Assembly (NCBI RefSeq): GCF_030866825.1 | Contig: NZ_CP133020.1 | Coordinates: 4,340,001 to 4,404,000, forward strand | Length of the DNA: 64,000 nt | Direction: 5' to 3' | Source of the DNA: Rathayibacter sp. SW19 | GTDB lineage: Bacteria > Actinomycetota > Actinomycetes > Actinomycetales > Microbacteriaceae | Part shown: positions 1 to 7,951 of the stretch, in pieces | Position numbering within the stretch: the first letter of the stretch is position 1 | Layout: each line of letters begins with the position of its first letter | Translations under genes and position numbers: made by a program | The notes under the pieces: generated by a model | Database searches by the model: none | What the model saw: the letters and a program-made list of their open reading frames with translations, nothing else | What the model was told of the DNA's origin: nothing

Positions 1-675
1 TTTCCCGGTTCGCTCGACGACCGGGATGCGCTGCGCGCGGTCGGTGCTGCCGGTGCAGAGCCGGTCGCCCTCTGGCACGGCGAGCACGACCTGCGGGGAG
101 TCGACGCGCTCGTGCTGCCGGGCGGTTTCAGTTATGGCGACTACCTGCGTTGCGGGGCGATCGCGAGCCTGTCGCCGATCATGACCGAGGTCGTGGATGC
201 GGCGAACAAGGGAATGCCTGTTCTCGGCATCTGCAACGGCTTTCAGATGCTCACCGAGGCGCACCTGCTGCCGGGCGGGTTGATCCGCAATGACCACGGC
301 AGGTTCATCCGCCGCGATCAGAAGCTGCGCGTTGAGAACACGTCCACCGCCTGGACCAATGGATTCACCGCAGGCGATGAGATCGTCATCCCGCTGAAGA
401 ACGGCGAAGGCGGGTTCGTCGCATCCGCTGACGAGCTGGCTCGGCTTGAAGGTGAGGGTCGGGTCGTGTTCCGCTACGTCGGTGTCAACCCGAACGGATC
501 GTTGAACGACATCGCCGGTGTGGCCAACGATCGGGGCAACGTCGTCGGCCTGATGCCACACCCCGAGCACGCCACCGAGCCCGGCTTCGGGCCCGATACG
601 GATGCCGCGATGCGCTCCGGAGTGGACGGCCTCACCTTCTTCACGAGCGCGATCGCGGCTCTCGCCGCGGCGTAG
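1..675 (+). CDS. purQ: Phosphoribosylformylglycinamidine synthase subunit PurQ, 5'-truncated by the window edge
   Basis: This is the glutaminase subunit of FGAM synthase (de novo purine synthesis, step 4), which supplies ammonia to PurL. The reading frame is open from base 1 (FPGSLDDRDAL...), so the start lies outside the window and 224 residues are visible. It is a class I glutamine amidotransferase: the nucleophile Cys lies in GICNGFQ (codon at 232-234) and the His/Glu pair in MPHPEHA near the C-terminus; the oxyanion-strand motif LPGGFSYGDYLRCG is also present. The usual length is about 225-235 aa, so only a few N-terminal residues are missing. Its partner purL lies about 8 kb downstream instead of next to it. 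The gene is convergent with the TetR gene at 777. Confidence 0.96.
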   Translation, partial: FPGSLDDRDALRAVGAAGAEPVALWHGEHDLRGVDALVLPGGFSYGDYLRCGAIASLSPIMTEVVDAANKGMPVLGICNGFQMLTEAHLLPGGLIRNDHGRFIRRDQKLRVENTSTAWTNGFTAGDEIVIPLKNGEGGFVASADELARLEGEGRVVFRYVGVNPNGSLNDIAGVANDRGNVVGLMPHPEHATEPGFGPDTDAAMRSGVDGLTFFTSAIAALAAA

Positions 676-706
676 CCTACCCGCCACCACCACCGCCGCC
701 GCCGCC

Positions 707-748
707 GTGCGCCACTTGGTGCGCGTTGCGCCAGTTGAAGTGGCGCAC
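707..748. repeat. Inverted repeat, copy 1 of a dispersed hairpin family (3' of purQ)
   Basis: An 11-bp arm gtgcgccactt is repeated in inverted form as aagtggcgcac, with a 20-nt loop. It lies between the convergent purQ and TetR genes, so it may act as a bidirectional terminator, although there is no T-tract. A closely similar element lies at 18316-18355 (3' of purA) and a shorter relative at 29601-29643. Confidence 0.7.
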
Positions 749-776
749 CGCGCGCCAAGCGGCGCAGGCCAGCGGG

Positions 777-1382
777 CTAGGGTCGCGCGAGTCCGAACGA
801 CGCGAGTACAGCATGCGCGTGAGCGCGCGCGGCATCCGCCGTCACGGCGGGCAACAGGCCGAGCAGGCGCTTTCGGTGGTCCTCTCCGACGAGCAGCGTG
901 AACAGGTCAGACGCGCGATCGGCGGGATCCGCTCCGTACTCACGGCGGATCTGTTCACGCAACCGTGCGATGTGCTGCACCTCGCCGTTGTCGTGCAGGG
1001 CCACGGCGAGCTCCGGAAACCTGGTGGATTCTGCGATGACCAAGCGGTGCAGACCGATCAGCTCGGCCGAGTCCAAGCGATAGACGATGCGAGCGGCCAG
1101 CGACTCAAGTGATTCGTTGTCTGGAGCGTGGTCGCTGACCGTGGTCGCGAGGCTGCGCACCATCTCCGTGAACACGCCGTCTTTGTCGCCGAAGTAGCTG
1201 TAGATCGTGCGCTTCGTGACGTGCGCGGCGGCGGCGAGCTGATCGACGGTGGTGTTGCCGAATCCGCTCTCCAGGAAGACCGGCAGTGCGACGTCGAGAA
1301 TCTGCGCCCTGCGCTGCACGCGTTCGTCCGCAGTCGGACGGCCGCGCTTGCGCCCTGCACTCACCTCGGCAAAAGTAGGCAT
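777..1382 (-). CDS. TetR/AcrR-family transcriptional regulator, divergent from pdhABC
   Basis: A DNA-binding repressor-type protein of 201 aa. The N-terminal helix-turn-helix is clear (TVDQLAAAAHVTKRTIYSYF), preceded by a basic stretch (GRKRGRPTADERVQRRAQ); the C-terminal ligand domain is not recognisable. The ATG at 1382 is chosen because a strong SD, gaggagg, lies 6-7 nt upstream; the frame is open 12 codons further but without an SD. It is transcribed divergently from the pdhABC operon across about 170 bp that contain a TATAAT box and palindromes, so control of pdhABC and of itself is a reasonable inference. The ligand is unknown. It is convergent with purQ. Confidence 0.9.
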   Translation of the reverse strand: MPTFAEVSAGRKRGRPTADERVQRRAQILDVALPVFLESGFGNTTVDQLAAAAHVTKRTIYSYFGDKDGVFTEMVRSLATTVSDHAPDNESLESLAARIVYRLDSAELIGLHRLVIAESTRFPELAVALHDNGEVQHIARLREQIRREYGADPADRASDLFTLLVGEDHRKRLLGLLPAVTADAARAHAHAVLASFGLARP

Positions 1383-1406
1383 TGCGAGCCTCCTCGTCGG
1401 ACAAGA

Positions 1407-1506
1407 CTGGGCAAACAACCTGGGCAGTCAAACCTGGGCATACTGGACAACAGTGCAGGGTTACCGCCCCTGCTATATAATGATACTCGTTAGTGTCATT
1501 AATGAC
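1407..1506. promoter_or_regulatory. Divergent promoter/operator region between TetR gene and pdhA
   Basis: Three direct copies of CTGGGCA lie at 1407, 1420 and 1434 (13-14 bp spacing). A perfect -10 box TATAAT for pdhA is at 1476-1481. Overlapping its 3' edge is a near-palindrome with arms ATGATAC (1480-1486) and GTGTCAT (1493-1499), followed by the perfect 12-bp palindrome GTCATTAATGAC at 1495-1506. No good -35 hexamer is visible. The arrangement suggests TetR-type repression of pdhA. Confidence 0.55.
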
Positions 1507-1555
1507 GACATGCACGAGACGTCCGACCCCACGAAGGTCGACGAAGGGAGTCCCG

Positions 1556-2689
1556 GTGACCGCACAGACGCGGACGCGGAAGACGACGGCACGAGGTGCT
1601 GCAGCGTCCCGCCCGAAGACGCAAGCACGACCGGCTCAGGATCACGGCCGCTTGATTGACTTTTATCGCCAGATGGTCCTGATCCGCCGCTTCGAAGAGC
1701 GCGCGGCGCGCGCATACACGCAGGCCCTGATCGGCGGCTACTGCCACCTCAACCTCGGCGAAGAAGCCGCGGTCGTGGGGCTGATGTCTGCACTGCGGCC
1801 CAGTGACTATCTGTTCACCAACTATCGCGAACACGGCTATGCGATCAGCAAGGGCATCGACCCCAAGCGTGTGATGGCAGAACTGTTCGGCCGTATCGAT
1901 GGCGTCTCCAAGGGCTGGGGCGGGTCGATGCACATGTTCGACATCACCCAGCGACTGCTCGGCGGCTACGGCATCGTCGGCGGCCAGCTGCCGCTGGCCA
2001 CCGGAGCAGCGCTGGCGATCGATTACCGCGATGGCGATGAGGTCGTGCTATGCACCATGGGCGACGGCACGACCAACATCGGCGCGTTCCACGAGTCACT
2101 CAACTTGGCTGCGATCTGGAACCTGCCGGTGGTCTACGTGATCATCAACAACGGACTCGGCATGGGTACAACGGTCGAGGCTGCCTCAGGTGAGCCGGAA
2201 CTGTACAAACGAGCATCGTCGTACCGCATGGCATCCGAGCGGGTCAACGGGCTTGACCCCGAAGCCGTTTACGAAGCGGCGCTGCGTGCGGTCGCGACCG
2301 CGCGCAGCGGCAAGCCGTTCCTGCTCGAGGTGATGACCGAACGCCTCAAGGGCCACTCGGTCGTCGACCCCGCGAAGTACCGCTCCGCCGAAGAGGTCGA
2401 GGCGCTCAAGGAGCACGACCCCGTGCACACCTTCGCCGCCAAGCTCGTTGCAAGCGGCGTGCTCACGGACGCAGCCGTCAAGCAGATCGACGCAGAAGAG
2501 ACCGCGATCGTGGTCGAGGCGGCGGCGTTCGCCGAGGCGAGCCCCTTCCCGGATGTCTCCACCCTGTTCGACTACACGTACGCGACCCCGGTCCCCAACG
2601 ATTCGCGCAGGCTCCCGGGGCAGCCGTTGTTCGACCCGGCACCGACACCCGCTTCTGCCCAGACTGCCGCGCAAGGAGCCGCCCGATGA
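1556..2689 (+). CDS. pdhA: Thiamine-dependent dehydrogenase E1 component, alpha subunit (pyruvate dehydrogenase type)
   Basis: Alpha chain of a heterotetrameric (alpha2beta2) 2-oxoacid dehydrogenase E1, which decarboxylates the 2-oxoacid with thiamine diphosphate and passes the acyl group to E2. The TPP-binding motif GDG...NN is clear (MGDGTTNIGAFHESLN ... YVIINN). The motifs KGHSVVDPAKYRS and GGSMHMFD resemble pyruvate or acetoin dehydrogenase E1alpha. The GTG at 1556 is chosen because gaagggag lies just upstream; a 22-codon longer frame exists but starts inside the operator region. Length is 377 aa with a basic, Thr/Arg-rich tail before residue 30. It overlaps pdhB by 4 bp (ATGA). Most related actinobacteria rely on homodimeric AceE, so this is probably an additional complex; the substrate is inferred. 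Confidence 0.9.
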   Translation: MTAQTRTRKTTARGAAASRPKTQARPAQDHGRLIDFYRQMVLIRRFEERAARAYTQALIGGYCHLNLGEEAAVVGLMSALRPSDYLFTNYREHGYAISKGIDPKRVMAELFGRIDGVSKGWGGSMHMFDITQRLLGGYGIVGGQLPLATGAALAIDYRDGDEVVLCTMGDGTTNIGAFHESLNLAAIWNLPVVYVIINNGLGMGTTVEAASGEPELYKRASSYRMASERVNGLDPEAVYEAALRAVATARSGKPFLLEVMTERLKGHSVVDPAKYRSAEEVEALKEHDPVHTFAAKLVASGVLTDAAVKQIDAEETAIVVEAAAFAEASPFPDVSTLFDYTYATPVPNDSRRLPGQPLFDPAPTPASAQTAAQGAAR

Positions 2690-3687
2690 GCATCAAGACC
2701 TATCGCCAGGCTCTGCACGACACCCTGCGCTCCGAAATGCTCCGCGATCAGGATGTCTTCCTGATCGGCGAGGAGATCGGCATTTTCGAGGGCTCGTACA
2801 AGATCACGGCCGGCCTCCTTGCCGAGTTCGGCGAGAAGCGGGTGCGCGACACTCCGATCGCCGAGGAAGGCTTCACCGGTGCCGCAATCGGCGCGGCGAT
2901 GCTGGGCTTGCGCCCGGTCGTCGAGATCATGACGATCAACTTCTCGCTGATCGCAATCGACCAGATCGTGAACCACGCGGCCAAGATCTACGGAATGTTC
3001 GGCGGCCAGGCCAAGGTGCCCATGGTCATCCGCACGCCCGGTGGTGGCGGGCAGCAGCTCGGCGCTACGCACTCACAGAACATCGAACTGTACTACGCGT
3101 TCGTTCCCGGCATGAAGGTTGTCGCCCCGAGCACCCCGGCGGATGCGAAAGCGCTGATGCTCGCCTCGATCCGTGATGACGACCCCGTGCTGTTCCTGGA
3201 GAACCTGGCCTTGTACAACACCAAGGGCGAGGTGCCGGACGAGGACATCCCGGCGCAAATCGGCAAGGCCGCCGTCACCCGCACCGGCAAGGACCTCACG
3301 CTGATCGGCTATTCACGGATGGCGCACGTCGCCGAGCAGGTCGCCCAGCAACTCGCCGAGTCTGACGGCCTGGACATCGAAGTCGTCGACCTGCGCAGCC
3401 TGCGCCCGCTCGACCGCGAGACCATCGTCGAATCCGTCAAGAAAACGCACTCGGCCGTGATCCTCGAAGACGATTGGCTCACCTACGGAATCGGTGCCGA
3501 AGTTGCCGCGACGATTTCGGACGGCGCGTTCGACTACCTGGATGCGCCGGTTCGGCGCGTTGCCATGGCCGAGGTGCCGATGCCCTATTCGAAGCCCCTG
3601 GAGACGGCAGCGCTGCCGTCCGCGGATGATGTGATCGGCGCCATCCGCCAGACCCTTGATGCGGTCGGGCACCGCAGCCGCCGCTAG
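2686..3687 (+). CDS. pdhB: Thiamine-dependent dehydrogenase E1 component, beta subunit
   Basis: Beta chain (333 aa) of the E1 enzyme; with PdhA it forms the active site and the docking surface for E2. Recognisable family segments are FLIGEEIGIFEGSYKIT, DTPIAEEGFTGAAIGAAM and TPGGGGQQLGATHSQ, followed by a transketolase C-terminal domain (from about residue 200). The sequence resembles the mitochondrial-type pyruvate dehydrogenase beta chain more than the branched-chain type. The ATG overlaps the pdhA stop by 4 bp, so translation is probably coupled. pdhC follows after 21 bp. Confidence 0.92.
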   Translation: MSIKTYRQALHDTLRSEMLRDQDVFLIGEEIGIFEGSYKITAGLLAEFGEKRVRDTPIAEEGFTGAAIGAAMLGLRPVVEIMTINFSLIAIDQIVNHAAKIYGMFGGQAKVPMVIRTPGGGGQQLGATHSQNIELYYAFVPGMKVVAPSTPADAKALMLASIRDDDPVLFLENLALYNTKGEVPDEDIPAQIGKAAVTRTGKDLTLIGYSRMAHVAEQVAQQLAESDGLDIEVVDLRSLRPLDRETIVESVKKTHSAVILEDDWLTYGIGAEVAATISDGAFDYLDAPVRRVAMAEVPMPYSKPLETAALPSADDVIGAIRQTLDAVGHRSRR

Positions 3688-3708
3688 ATCACAGACGGGC
3701 GAAGAACC

Positions 3709-5121
3709 ATGATCGAAATCACCATGCCACGACTCTCCGACACCATGGAGGAGGGCGCAATCGCCACCTGGCACAAGCAGCCGGGCGACAAGGTCGAGGT
3801 CGGCGACATTCTTGTCGAGATCGAGACGGACAAGGCCACCATGGAGTACGAGGCGTACGAGGCCGGCACGATGTCGAAGATCCTCGTTGCCGAGGGCGAG
3901 AACGTGTCGATCGGCACCCCGATCGCGCTGATCGACGATGGTGCGGATGCTGGCGCGCCTGCTGCTCCTGCGACGACCCCCGACGCTGGTCGAGTAGCGA
4001 GCGCCAGCGAGCGTATCGAGACCCCCGACGCTGGTCGAGTAGCGAGCGCCAGCGAGCGTATCGAGACCCCCGTACCAGGTCTCGATACGCGGGCTCCTTC
4101 GTCGCTCGTTACTCGACCAACAGAGGGTGCAGGAGATGGCGAGCGCCAATTCGCCTCCCCTTACGTGCGCAAGCTCGCGCGTGACCACAACCTCGACCTG
4201 TCGAACGTTCGCGGCACCGGCCCAGGCGGTCGGATCATCCGCACGGACCTCGATGGGCTTCTGGCCCCCGGGGCTGAAGCTACCCAGGCGCCATCGGCGG
4301 TCGCGCCCACGGCCGCCGCGGCTGCTTTGGCAGCACCGGCACCAGCCCGCGCCGTCAGCCCGACGGCTGGCGCCGCGCCTGCCGGTGGGGCTCCCGCGCC
4401 CACAAGCGCAGACGAGAAGCGCGGCTCCGAATCCGTTCCGATGACCAAAACGCGCCGCGTGATCGCGCGCCGTCTCGGCGAGAGCGCACGCACCATCCCG
4501 CACTTTTATGTGACAGCCGTGGCCAATGCGGAAGCACTCATGCAGCTGCGCGCCGACCTGAATACGCAGCTGACGGCATCCGGTCGGCCGAAGGTCAGTG
4601 TCAACGACCTGCTGATCCGGGCGAGCGCGCTGGCGCTGCGTGAGCATCCGCTGGTCAATGCGTCGTACATCGACGACACCAGCGAGACGATGCAGGTGCA
4701 CCACCGGGTCAATATCGGTGTCGCTGTGGCGTCGGAGAATGGCCTGGTCGTTCCCGTGATTCCGGATGCCGACACCAAGACCGTCACGCAGCTCGGCGTC
4801 GAGACCAAACAGCTTGTCGCGCTCGCGAACGACAAGAAGCTCACGCTCGAGCAGATGTCCGGTGGAACGTTCACCATCTCCAACCTCGGCATGTTCGGAG
4901 TGGAGCAGTTCACGGCGATCATCAACCCGCCGGAGGGTGCCATCCTCGCGGTCGGTGGCACCAAGCGAGAGCCCACCGTCGTCGGCGACGAGATTCTGCC
5001 GCGCTACCAGATGCGGTATACGCTCTCCGCCGACCACCGCATCGTCGACGGGGCGCTTGCTGCGCAGTTCCTGCAGTCGCTCACCCGCCTGATCGAGAAC
5101 CCCTGGACGATCATCGCCTGA
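3709..5121 (+). CDS. pdhC: Dihydrolipoamide acyltransferase (E2) carrying a translated repeat element in its linker
   Basis: E2 core of the complex, 470 aa. The order is: lipoyl domain (residues 1-78, lipoylated Lys42 in ETDKATMEY), a linker, the peripheral subunit-binding domain (about 147-182, SPYVRKLARDHNLDL ... GTGPGGRII), an Ala/Pro-rich linker, and the catalytic acyltransferase domain from about 240 with the active-site motif DHRIVDG (His443, Asp447). Residues about 91-138 are not an ordinary linker: they are encoded by two 45-bp copies of a dispersed repeat plus its inverted arm (see 3980-4122), giving PDAGRVASASERIET twice. The catalytic and lipoyl parts look intact. No E3 (lipoamide dehydrogenase) gene is in the window, so E3 must be shared with another complex. 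Confidence 0.93.
   Translation: MIEITMPRLSDTMEEGAIATWHKQPGDKVEVGDILVEIETDKATMEYEAYEAGTMSKILVAEGENVSIGTPIALIDDGADAGAPAAPATTPDAGRVASASERIETPDAGRVASASERIETPVPGLDTRAPSSLVTRPTEGAGDGERQFASPYVRKLARDHNLDLSNVRGTGPGGRIIRTDLDGLLAPGAEATQAPSAVAPTAAAAALAAPAPARAVSPTAGAAPAGGAPAPTSADEKRGSESVPMTKTRRVIARRLGESARTIPHFYVTAVANAEALMQLRADLNTQLTASGRPKVSVNDLLIRASALALREHPLVNASYIDDTSETMQVHHRVNIGVAVASENGLVVPVIPDADTKTVTQLGVETKQLVALANDKKLTLEQMSGGTFTISNLGMFGVEQFTAIINPPEGAILAVGGTKREPTVVGDEILPRYQMRYTLSADHRIVDGALAAQFLQSLTRLIENPWTIIA
3980..4122. repeat. Dispersed palindromic repeat inserted in frame in pdhC
   Basis: Two direct units begin with ctggtcgagtagcgagcg at 3986 and 4031 (period 45 bp, i.e. 15 codons) and end in gcgtatcgagaccc. 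An inverted copy follows at 4079-4121 (ggtctcgatacgcggg ... actcgacca). The same family occurs at 60895-61165 and 62007-62095. The frame stays open and avoids reading the TAG in 'gagtag'. It could fold into a long hairpin in the mRNA. Confidence 0.9.
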
Positions 5122-5145
5122 GGCCGGCCTGCGCGTAGCGGCCGT

Positions 5146-5200
5146 GACCCGTCACGGTTGGCTGGAACTATCGGGTTTAGCCAGCCAAACGTGACGGGTC
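5146..5200. terminator. Long hairpin downstream of pdhC, candidate terminator
   Basis: A 20-bp stem with a single mismatch (left arm 5146-5165, starting GACCCGTCAC; right arm 5181-5200, ending GTGACGGGTC) closes a 15-nt loop just 25 bp after the pdhC stop. There is no T-tract, as is common in GC-rich actinobacteria. Confidence 0.7.
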
Positions 5201-5281
5201 AGGGGTCGCATGCGCAGCCAGGCACCCGGATTCAAACTTTCGTTCGATGTGCTTCGCGGCCGCCTCGGGCAGTATTGACGC

Positions 5282-5848
5282 ATGAGCACTCCCCTGACCA
5301 CGCCGGAAACTGCTGCCGCAGCAGCGAAGGCGACCGAGCCGAACACAACCCGGCATGCCTCCTCCGAGTCCGCATCTACCGGCATCACACCGCACAAATT
5401 CTTTCGTGTGGTCGCGATCGCCGAAGCGATCACCTGGACACTGCTGATCGCCGGCATGCTGCTCAAATACGTCGGCGGGCTCGGCACGCTGCCGGTGCTG
5501 ATCGGCGGTTCGATTCATGGTTTCGTGTTCATCACCTATGCGCTGACTGCGGTGTTGGTCGGCGTCAACCAGCGGTGGAGCGTGAAGCTGATCGTCGGGG
5601 CCGTGCTGACCGCGATCGTGCCGTACGCGACGATCCCGTTCGACCTGTGGCTCGACAAGCACGGCAATCTCGCCGGGGAGTGGCATCGCGAGGCAACCGA
5701 TGACCCGCGCGACCACACCTGGGTCCGCGCCGTGTTGCGTTGGTTCTTGCGCCACCCCGGAATCCTGGTCACACTGTTCGTCGTCGGCATCATCGTGATC
5801 ATGAGCGCGTTCCTGCTGATCGGCCCTCCCGGCGGTTGGAGCAAGTAG
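5282..5848 (+). CDS. DUF3817 family integral membrane protein
   Basis: A 188-aa membrane protein of the actinobacterial DUF3817 family, function unknown. After an Ala/Thr-rich 35-residue N-terminus come a conserved amphipathic start (KFFRVVAIAEAITW) and three membrane helices (LLIAGMLLKYVGG; GGSIHGFVFITYALTAVLVGV; LIVGAVLTAIVPYATIPF). The C-terminal part adds a fourth helix (GILVTLFVVGIIVIMSAFLLI) that is longer than the usual family core. The start at 5282 has no clear SD. Confidence 0.8.
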   Translation: MSTPLTTPETAAAAAKATEPNTTRHASSESASTGITPHKFFRVVAIAEAITWTLLIAGMLLKYVGGLGTLPVLIGGSIHGFVFITYALTAVLVGVNQRWSVKLIVGAVLTAIVPYATIPFDLWLDKHGNLAGEWHREATDDPRDHTWVRAVLRWFLRHPGILVTLFVVGIIVIMSAFLLIGPPGGWSK

Positions 5849-5905
5849 GCCGCACGTGGCAAATCTCCGGTGCCGCCAGAACGCCGGATGAGTACGATCA
5901 GAAAT

Positions 5906-6301
5906 ATGACCGTTCCGGAGATTTCAGGGATCCACCACGTCACGCTGACTGTGAGCGACGCGCCCGCCTCTGCCGCGTGGTACCGCGACGTGCTCGGGTT
6001 CGAGATCGTGAAACAGGTGCAGGTCAGCGAGATCACCCGAGTGATGATGGCCCGGTCCGGCTTCGAGCTCGTGCTCGACAGTCATGGTGACAAGGCCATC
6101 CCCGGGCCGTTCTCGGAGCGTCGCGCGGGGTTGGATCACCTCAGCTTCGCGGTCGCCGACCGCGAAACTCTCGATCAGTGGGCAGAACACTTGGATGCTG
6201 TCGGCGTCGGGCGATCACCGGTGAAGCAGGGTTCGAGCGGGTCGCTGGTGGCTTTCCGAGACCCCGACAACATCGCACTTGAGTTCTACACGCTCGCCTG
6301 A
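5906..6301 (+). CDS. VOC superfamily (glyoxalase/dioxygenase fold) protein
   Basis: A 131-aa vicinal-oxygen-chelate protein with one beta-alpha-beta-beta-beta repeat pair. The N-terminal motif is ISGIHHVTLTVSD with the first metal-ligand His, the second His is in GLDHLSFAVAD, and the C-terminal Glu is in DPDNIALEFY. This ligand pattern fits a metal-dependent VOC enzyme, but the substrate is unknown. The ATG at 5906 is preferred because TACGAT sits 7 nt upstream, a pattern typical of leaderless mRNAs; an ATG at 5888 in the same frame is possible. Confidence 0.85.
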   Translation: MTVPEISGIHHVTLTVSDAPASAAWYRDVLGFEIVKQVQVSEITRVMMARSGFELVLDSHGDKAIPGPFSERRAGLDHLSFAVADRETLDQWAEHLDAVGVGRSPVKQGSSGSLVAFRDPDNIALEFYTLA

Positions 6302-6347
6302 CTCACCGGGACGAAAGTTTGCCGTGACAAGCGTGGCACATCAATAG

Positions 6348-6905
6348 CTAGTTGGACACCGACGGCACAGTGGCTGCGATGCCGAACAAGCCGGCGATCG
6401 CTACGATCCAAAAGACGACCAGAAACGCCCAGAACACCAAGCACAAGCCGCCGAGCACGATGCCGGCGATCGACATACCGCGCCCTGCCGGCTCCCTCTT
6501 CAGCCCGATCGCCCCGAACACGACAGCACCGATCGGCACCAGGAGAGTGAAGCCGAAGACAATAGAAACGAGCCCGAGCACCATTGACGTGACGCTCAGT
6601 CCCTTCGGCTGCGGCGGGGCATACGCGACCACTGGCACAACGTATTGCGGTGCCGCATAATACGCTTGCGGCACGACCGGCTGCGGTTGCGATTGGTACG
6701 GCGGCTGCGATTGGTACGGCGGCTGCGATTGGTACGGCTGCTGTTGGTACGGCTGCTGTTGGTACGGCTGCGATTGGTACGGCTGCTGCACCGGCTGCGC
6801 GTACTGCGGCTGTGCCGCATCGACCTGCGGAGCGGCAGGCCGCTGAGCTTCCGGCTGCGACCGTATCGGATTCGGTTGACGCGGCGATTCTGGCAAATCG
6901 GTCAT
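6348..6905 (-). CDS. DUF4190-type two-helix membrane protein with Pro/Gln/Tyr repeats
   Basis: A 185-aa protein with a soluble N-terminal half (to about residue 100) rich in Pro, Gln and Tyr, including tandem PYQSQ/PYQQQ units encoded by 15-18-bp DNA repeats at about 6690-6785. Two membrane helices follow (SMVLGLVSIVFGFTLLVPIG and SIAGIVLGGLCLVFWAFLVV) flanking the conserved KREPAGRGMSIAGI, which is the DUF4190 signature. The start at 6905 has the SD gaggaag. DUF4190 proteins have no established function; the disordered Tyr-rich tail suggests protein contacts. Confidence 0.85.
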   Translation of the reverse strand: MTDLPESPRQPNPIRSQPEAQRPAAPQVDAAQPQYAQPVQQPYQSQPYQQQPYQQQPYQSQPPYQSQPPYQSQPQPVVPQAYYAAPQYVVPVVAYAPPQPKGLSVTSMVLGLVSIVFGFTLLVPIGAVVFGAIGLKREPAGRGMSIAGIVLGGLCLVFWAFLVVFWIVAIAGLFGIAATVPSVSN

Positions 6906-7046
6906 CGGTCTTCCTCTGTGATTGTGTGTGCCTTGACGATACCGCTGGAGAACTGCACTATCTACTGCGGCGACCGGGCAGCCAGCAGCTTGCCCAGCCG
7001 ATCGAGTTCACGGCATCGGCAACGCGCCACCCGCCTCGTGCGCCGC

Positions 7047-7943
7047 CTACCCACGCATCAGCTCGGTCAAAATATGCACGGAACTGGCTGTCATGCCCGG
7101 GTTGGTCTCGCGATAGTACGGCAGCGCGATCGCCGCCTGCGCCAACGCCCAACCGCGCCCGCGCAGCCACATTGCGTCGTCAGCAGCGATCGCTCGCCGA
7201 TAGACATCCCGAGCGGATGCCGGCAGCACGCTCCACGCGGCCATCGCGTCACATGCGGGGTCGCCGATGCCTGCCGCACCAAAGTCCAGCACGGCGCTCA
7301 GTCGTTGATCCGCCACGAGAATGTTGGCCGCGAGGAGATCGCCGTGCGTCCAGACTGGCGCTCCCGCCCACTGGGGTGCCGCCAACGACTCCTCCCACAG
7401 ACGGAGCAAACCCGCACTGTCGACGACGTCCTCGACCTGCCTGAGGCAGTCGCGCACTGCGGAATCCAACGGGTGAAGCGAGCCGCCTCGATAGCCTGGC
7501 GGAGCATCCGTCGCGTCGATCCGGCGCAATGCGCGCACGAACGCGCCCAGGTCGCGGGCGAGCGCATCCGTGCCGGGCTCACTCCCTAACCCGGGCGACG
7601 CCCCCGGCAGCCAATCGACCACGAGCCACGGACACGGGTAGCCGGCACCGGCCGAGCCGACACCGAGCACGCGAGGGATGCGTGCTAGCGATCTGCCCCC
7701 GGTCATCTGGCCGCTCAATTGCCGACTCAACTTCGGCAACCACACCGCCTCGCGCTCAATGCTCGCAGCACCGCTCGCGATGAGCGGAAGTCGGACCGCG
7801 AGCTCGCCCCCGAGCCGGAACATCGCATTGACCGTTCCGGATGAGTCGAACCGCGCCAATGGCAACGCAGCCCACTGCGGAAACTGCCCGGCCAGCAGCG
7901 CCCGAACCAGACAGGCGTCGATCTGGATTTCCGCGGGATGCAT
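7047..7943 (-). CDS. Aminoglycoside phosphotransferase-family kinase-like protein
   Basis: A 298-aa APH/choline-kinase fold protein. The catalytic loop is WTHGDLLAANIL (catalytic Asp, Asn) and the metal-binding motif DFGAAGIGDPACD is intact. The N-lobe has FDSSGTVNAMFRLGGELAVRLP, like the common actinobacterial group often named aminoglycoside phosphotransferases. The true substrate is unknown and resistance should not be assumed. The ATG at 7943 matches the usual family N-terminus (MHPAEIQID); the frame is open 38 codons upstream but that part does not fit the family. A truncated unrelated gene fragment lies just upstream. Confidence 0.85.
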   Translation of the reverse strand: MHPAEIQIDACLVRALLAGQFPQWAALPLARFDSSGTVNAMFRLGGELAVRLPLIASGAASIEREAVWLPKLSRQLSGQMTGGRSLARIPRVLGVGSAGAGYPCPWLVVDWLPGASPGLGSEPGTDALARDLGAFVRALRRIDATDAPPGYRGGSLHPLDSAVRDCLRQVEDVVDSAGLLRLWEESLAAPQWAGAPVWTHGDLLAANILVADQRLSAVLDFGAAGIGDPACDAMAAWSVLPASARDVYRRAIAADDAMWLRGRGWALAQAAIALPYYRETNPGMTASSVHILTELMRG

Positions 7944-7951
7944 TCGACCCG

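Noticed and set aside
3313..5037. 574-codon open frame on the minus strand opposite pdhB and pdhC
   Set aside because: It mirrors the strong coding frames of pdhB/pdhC, has no recognised domain and spans two well-identified genes; long antisense frames are common at high GC.
7047..7943. Antibiotic-resistance aminoglycoside kinase
   Set aside because: Only the general kinase fold motifs are seen; no specific resistance-enzyme features or mobile context.
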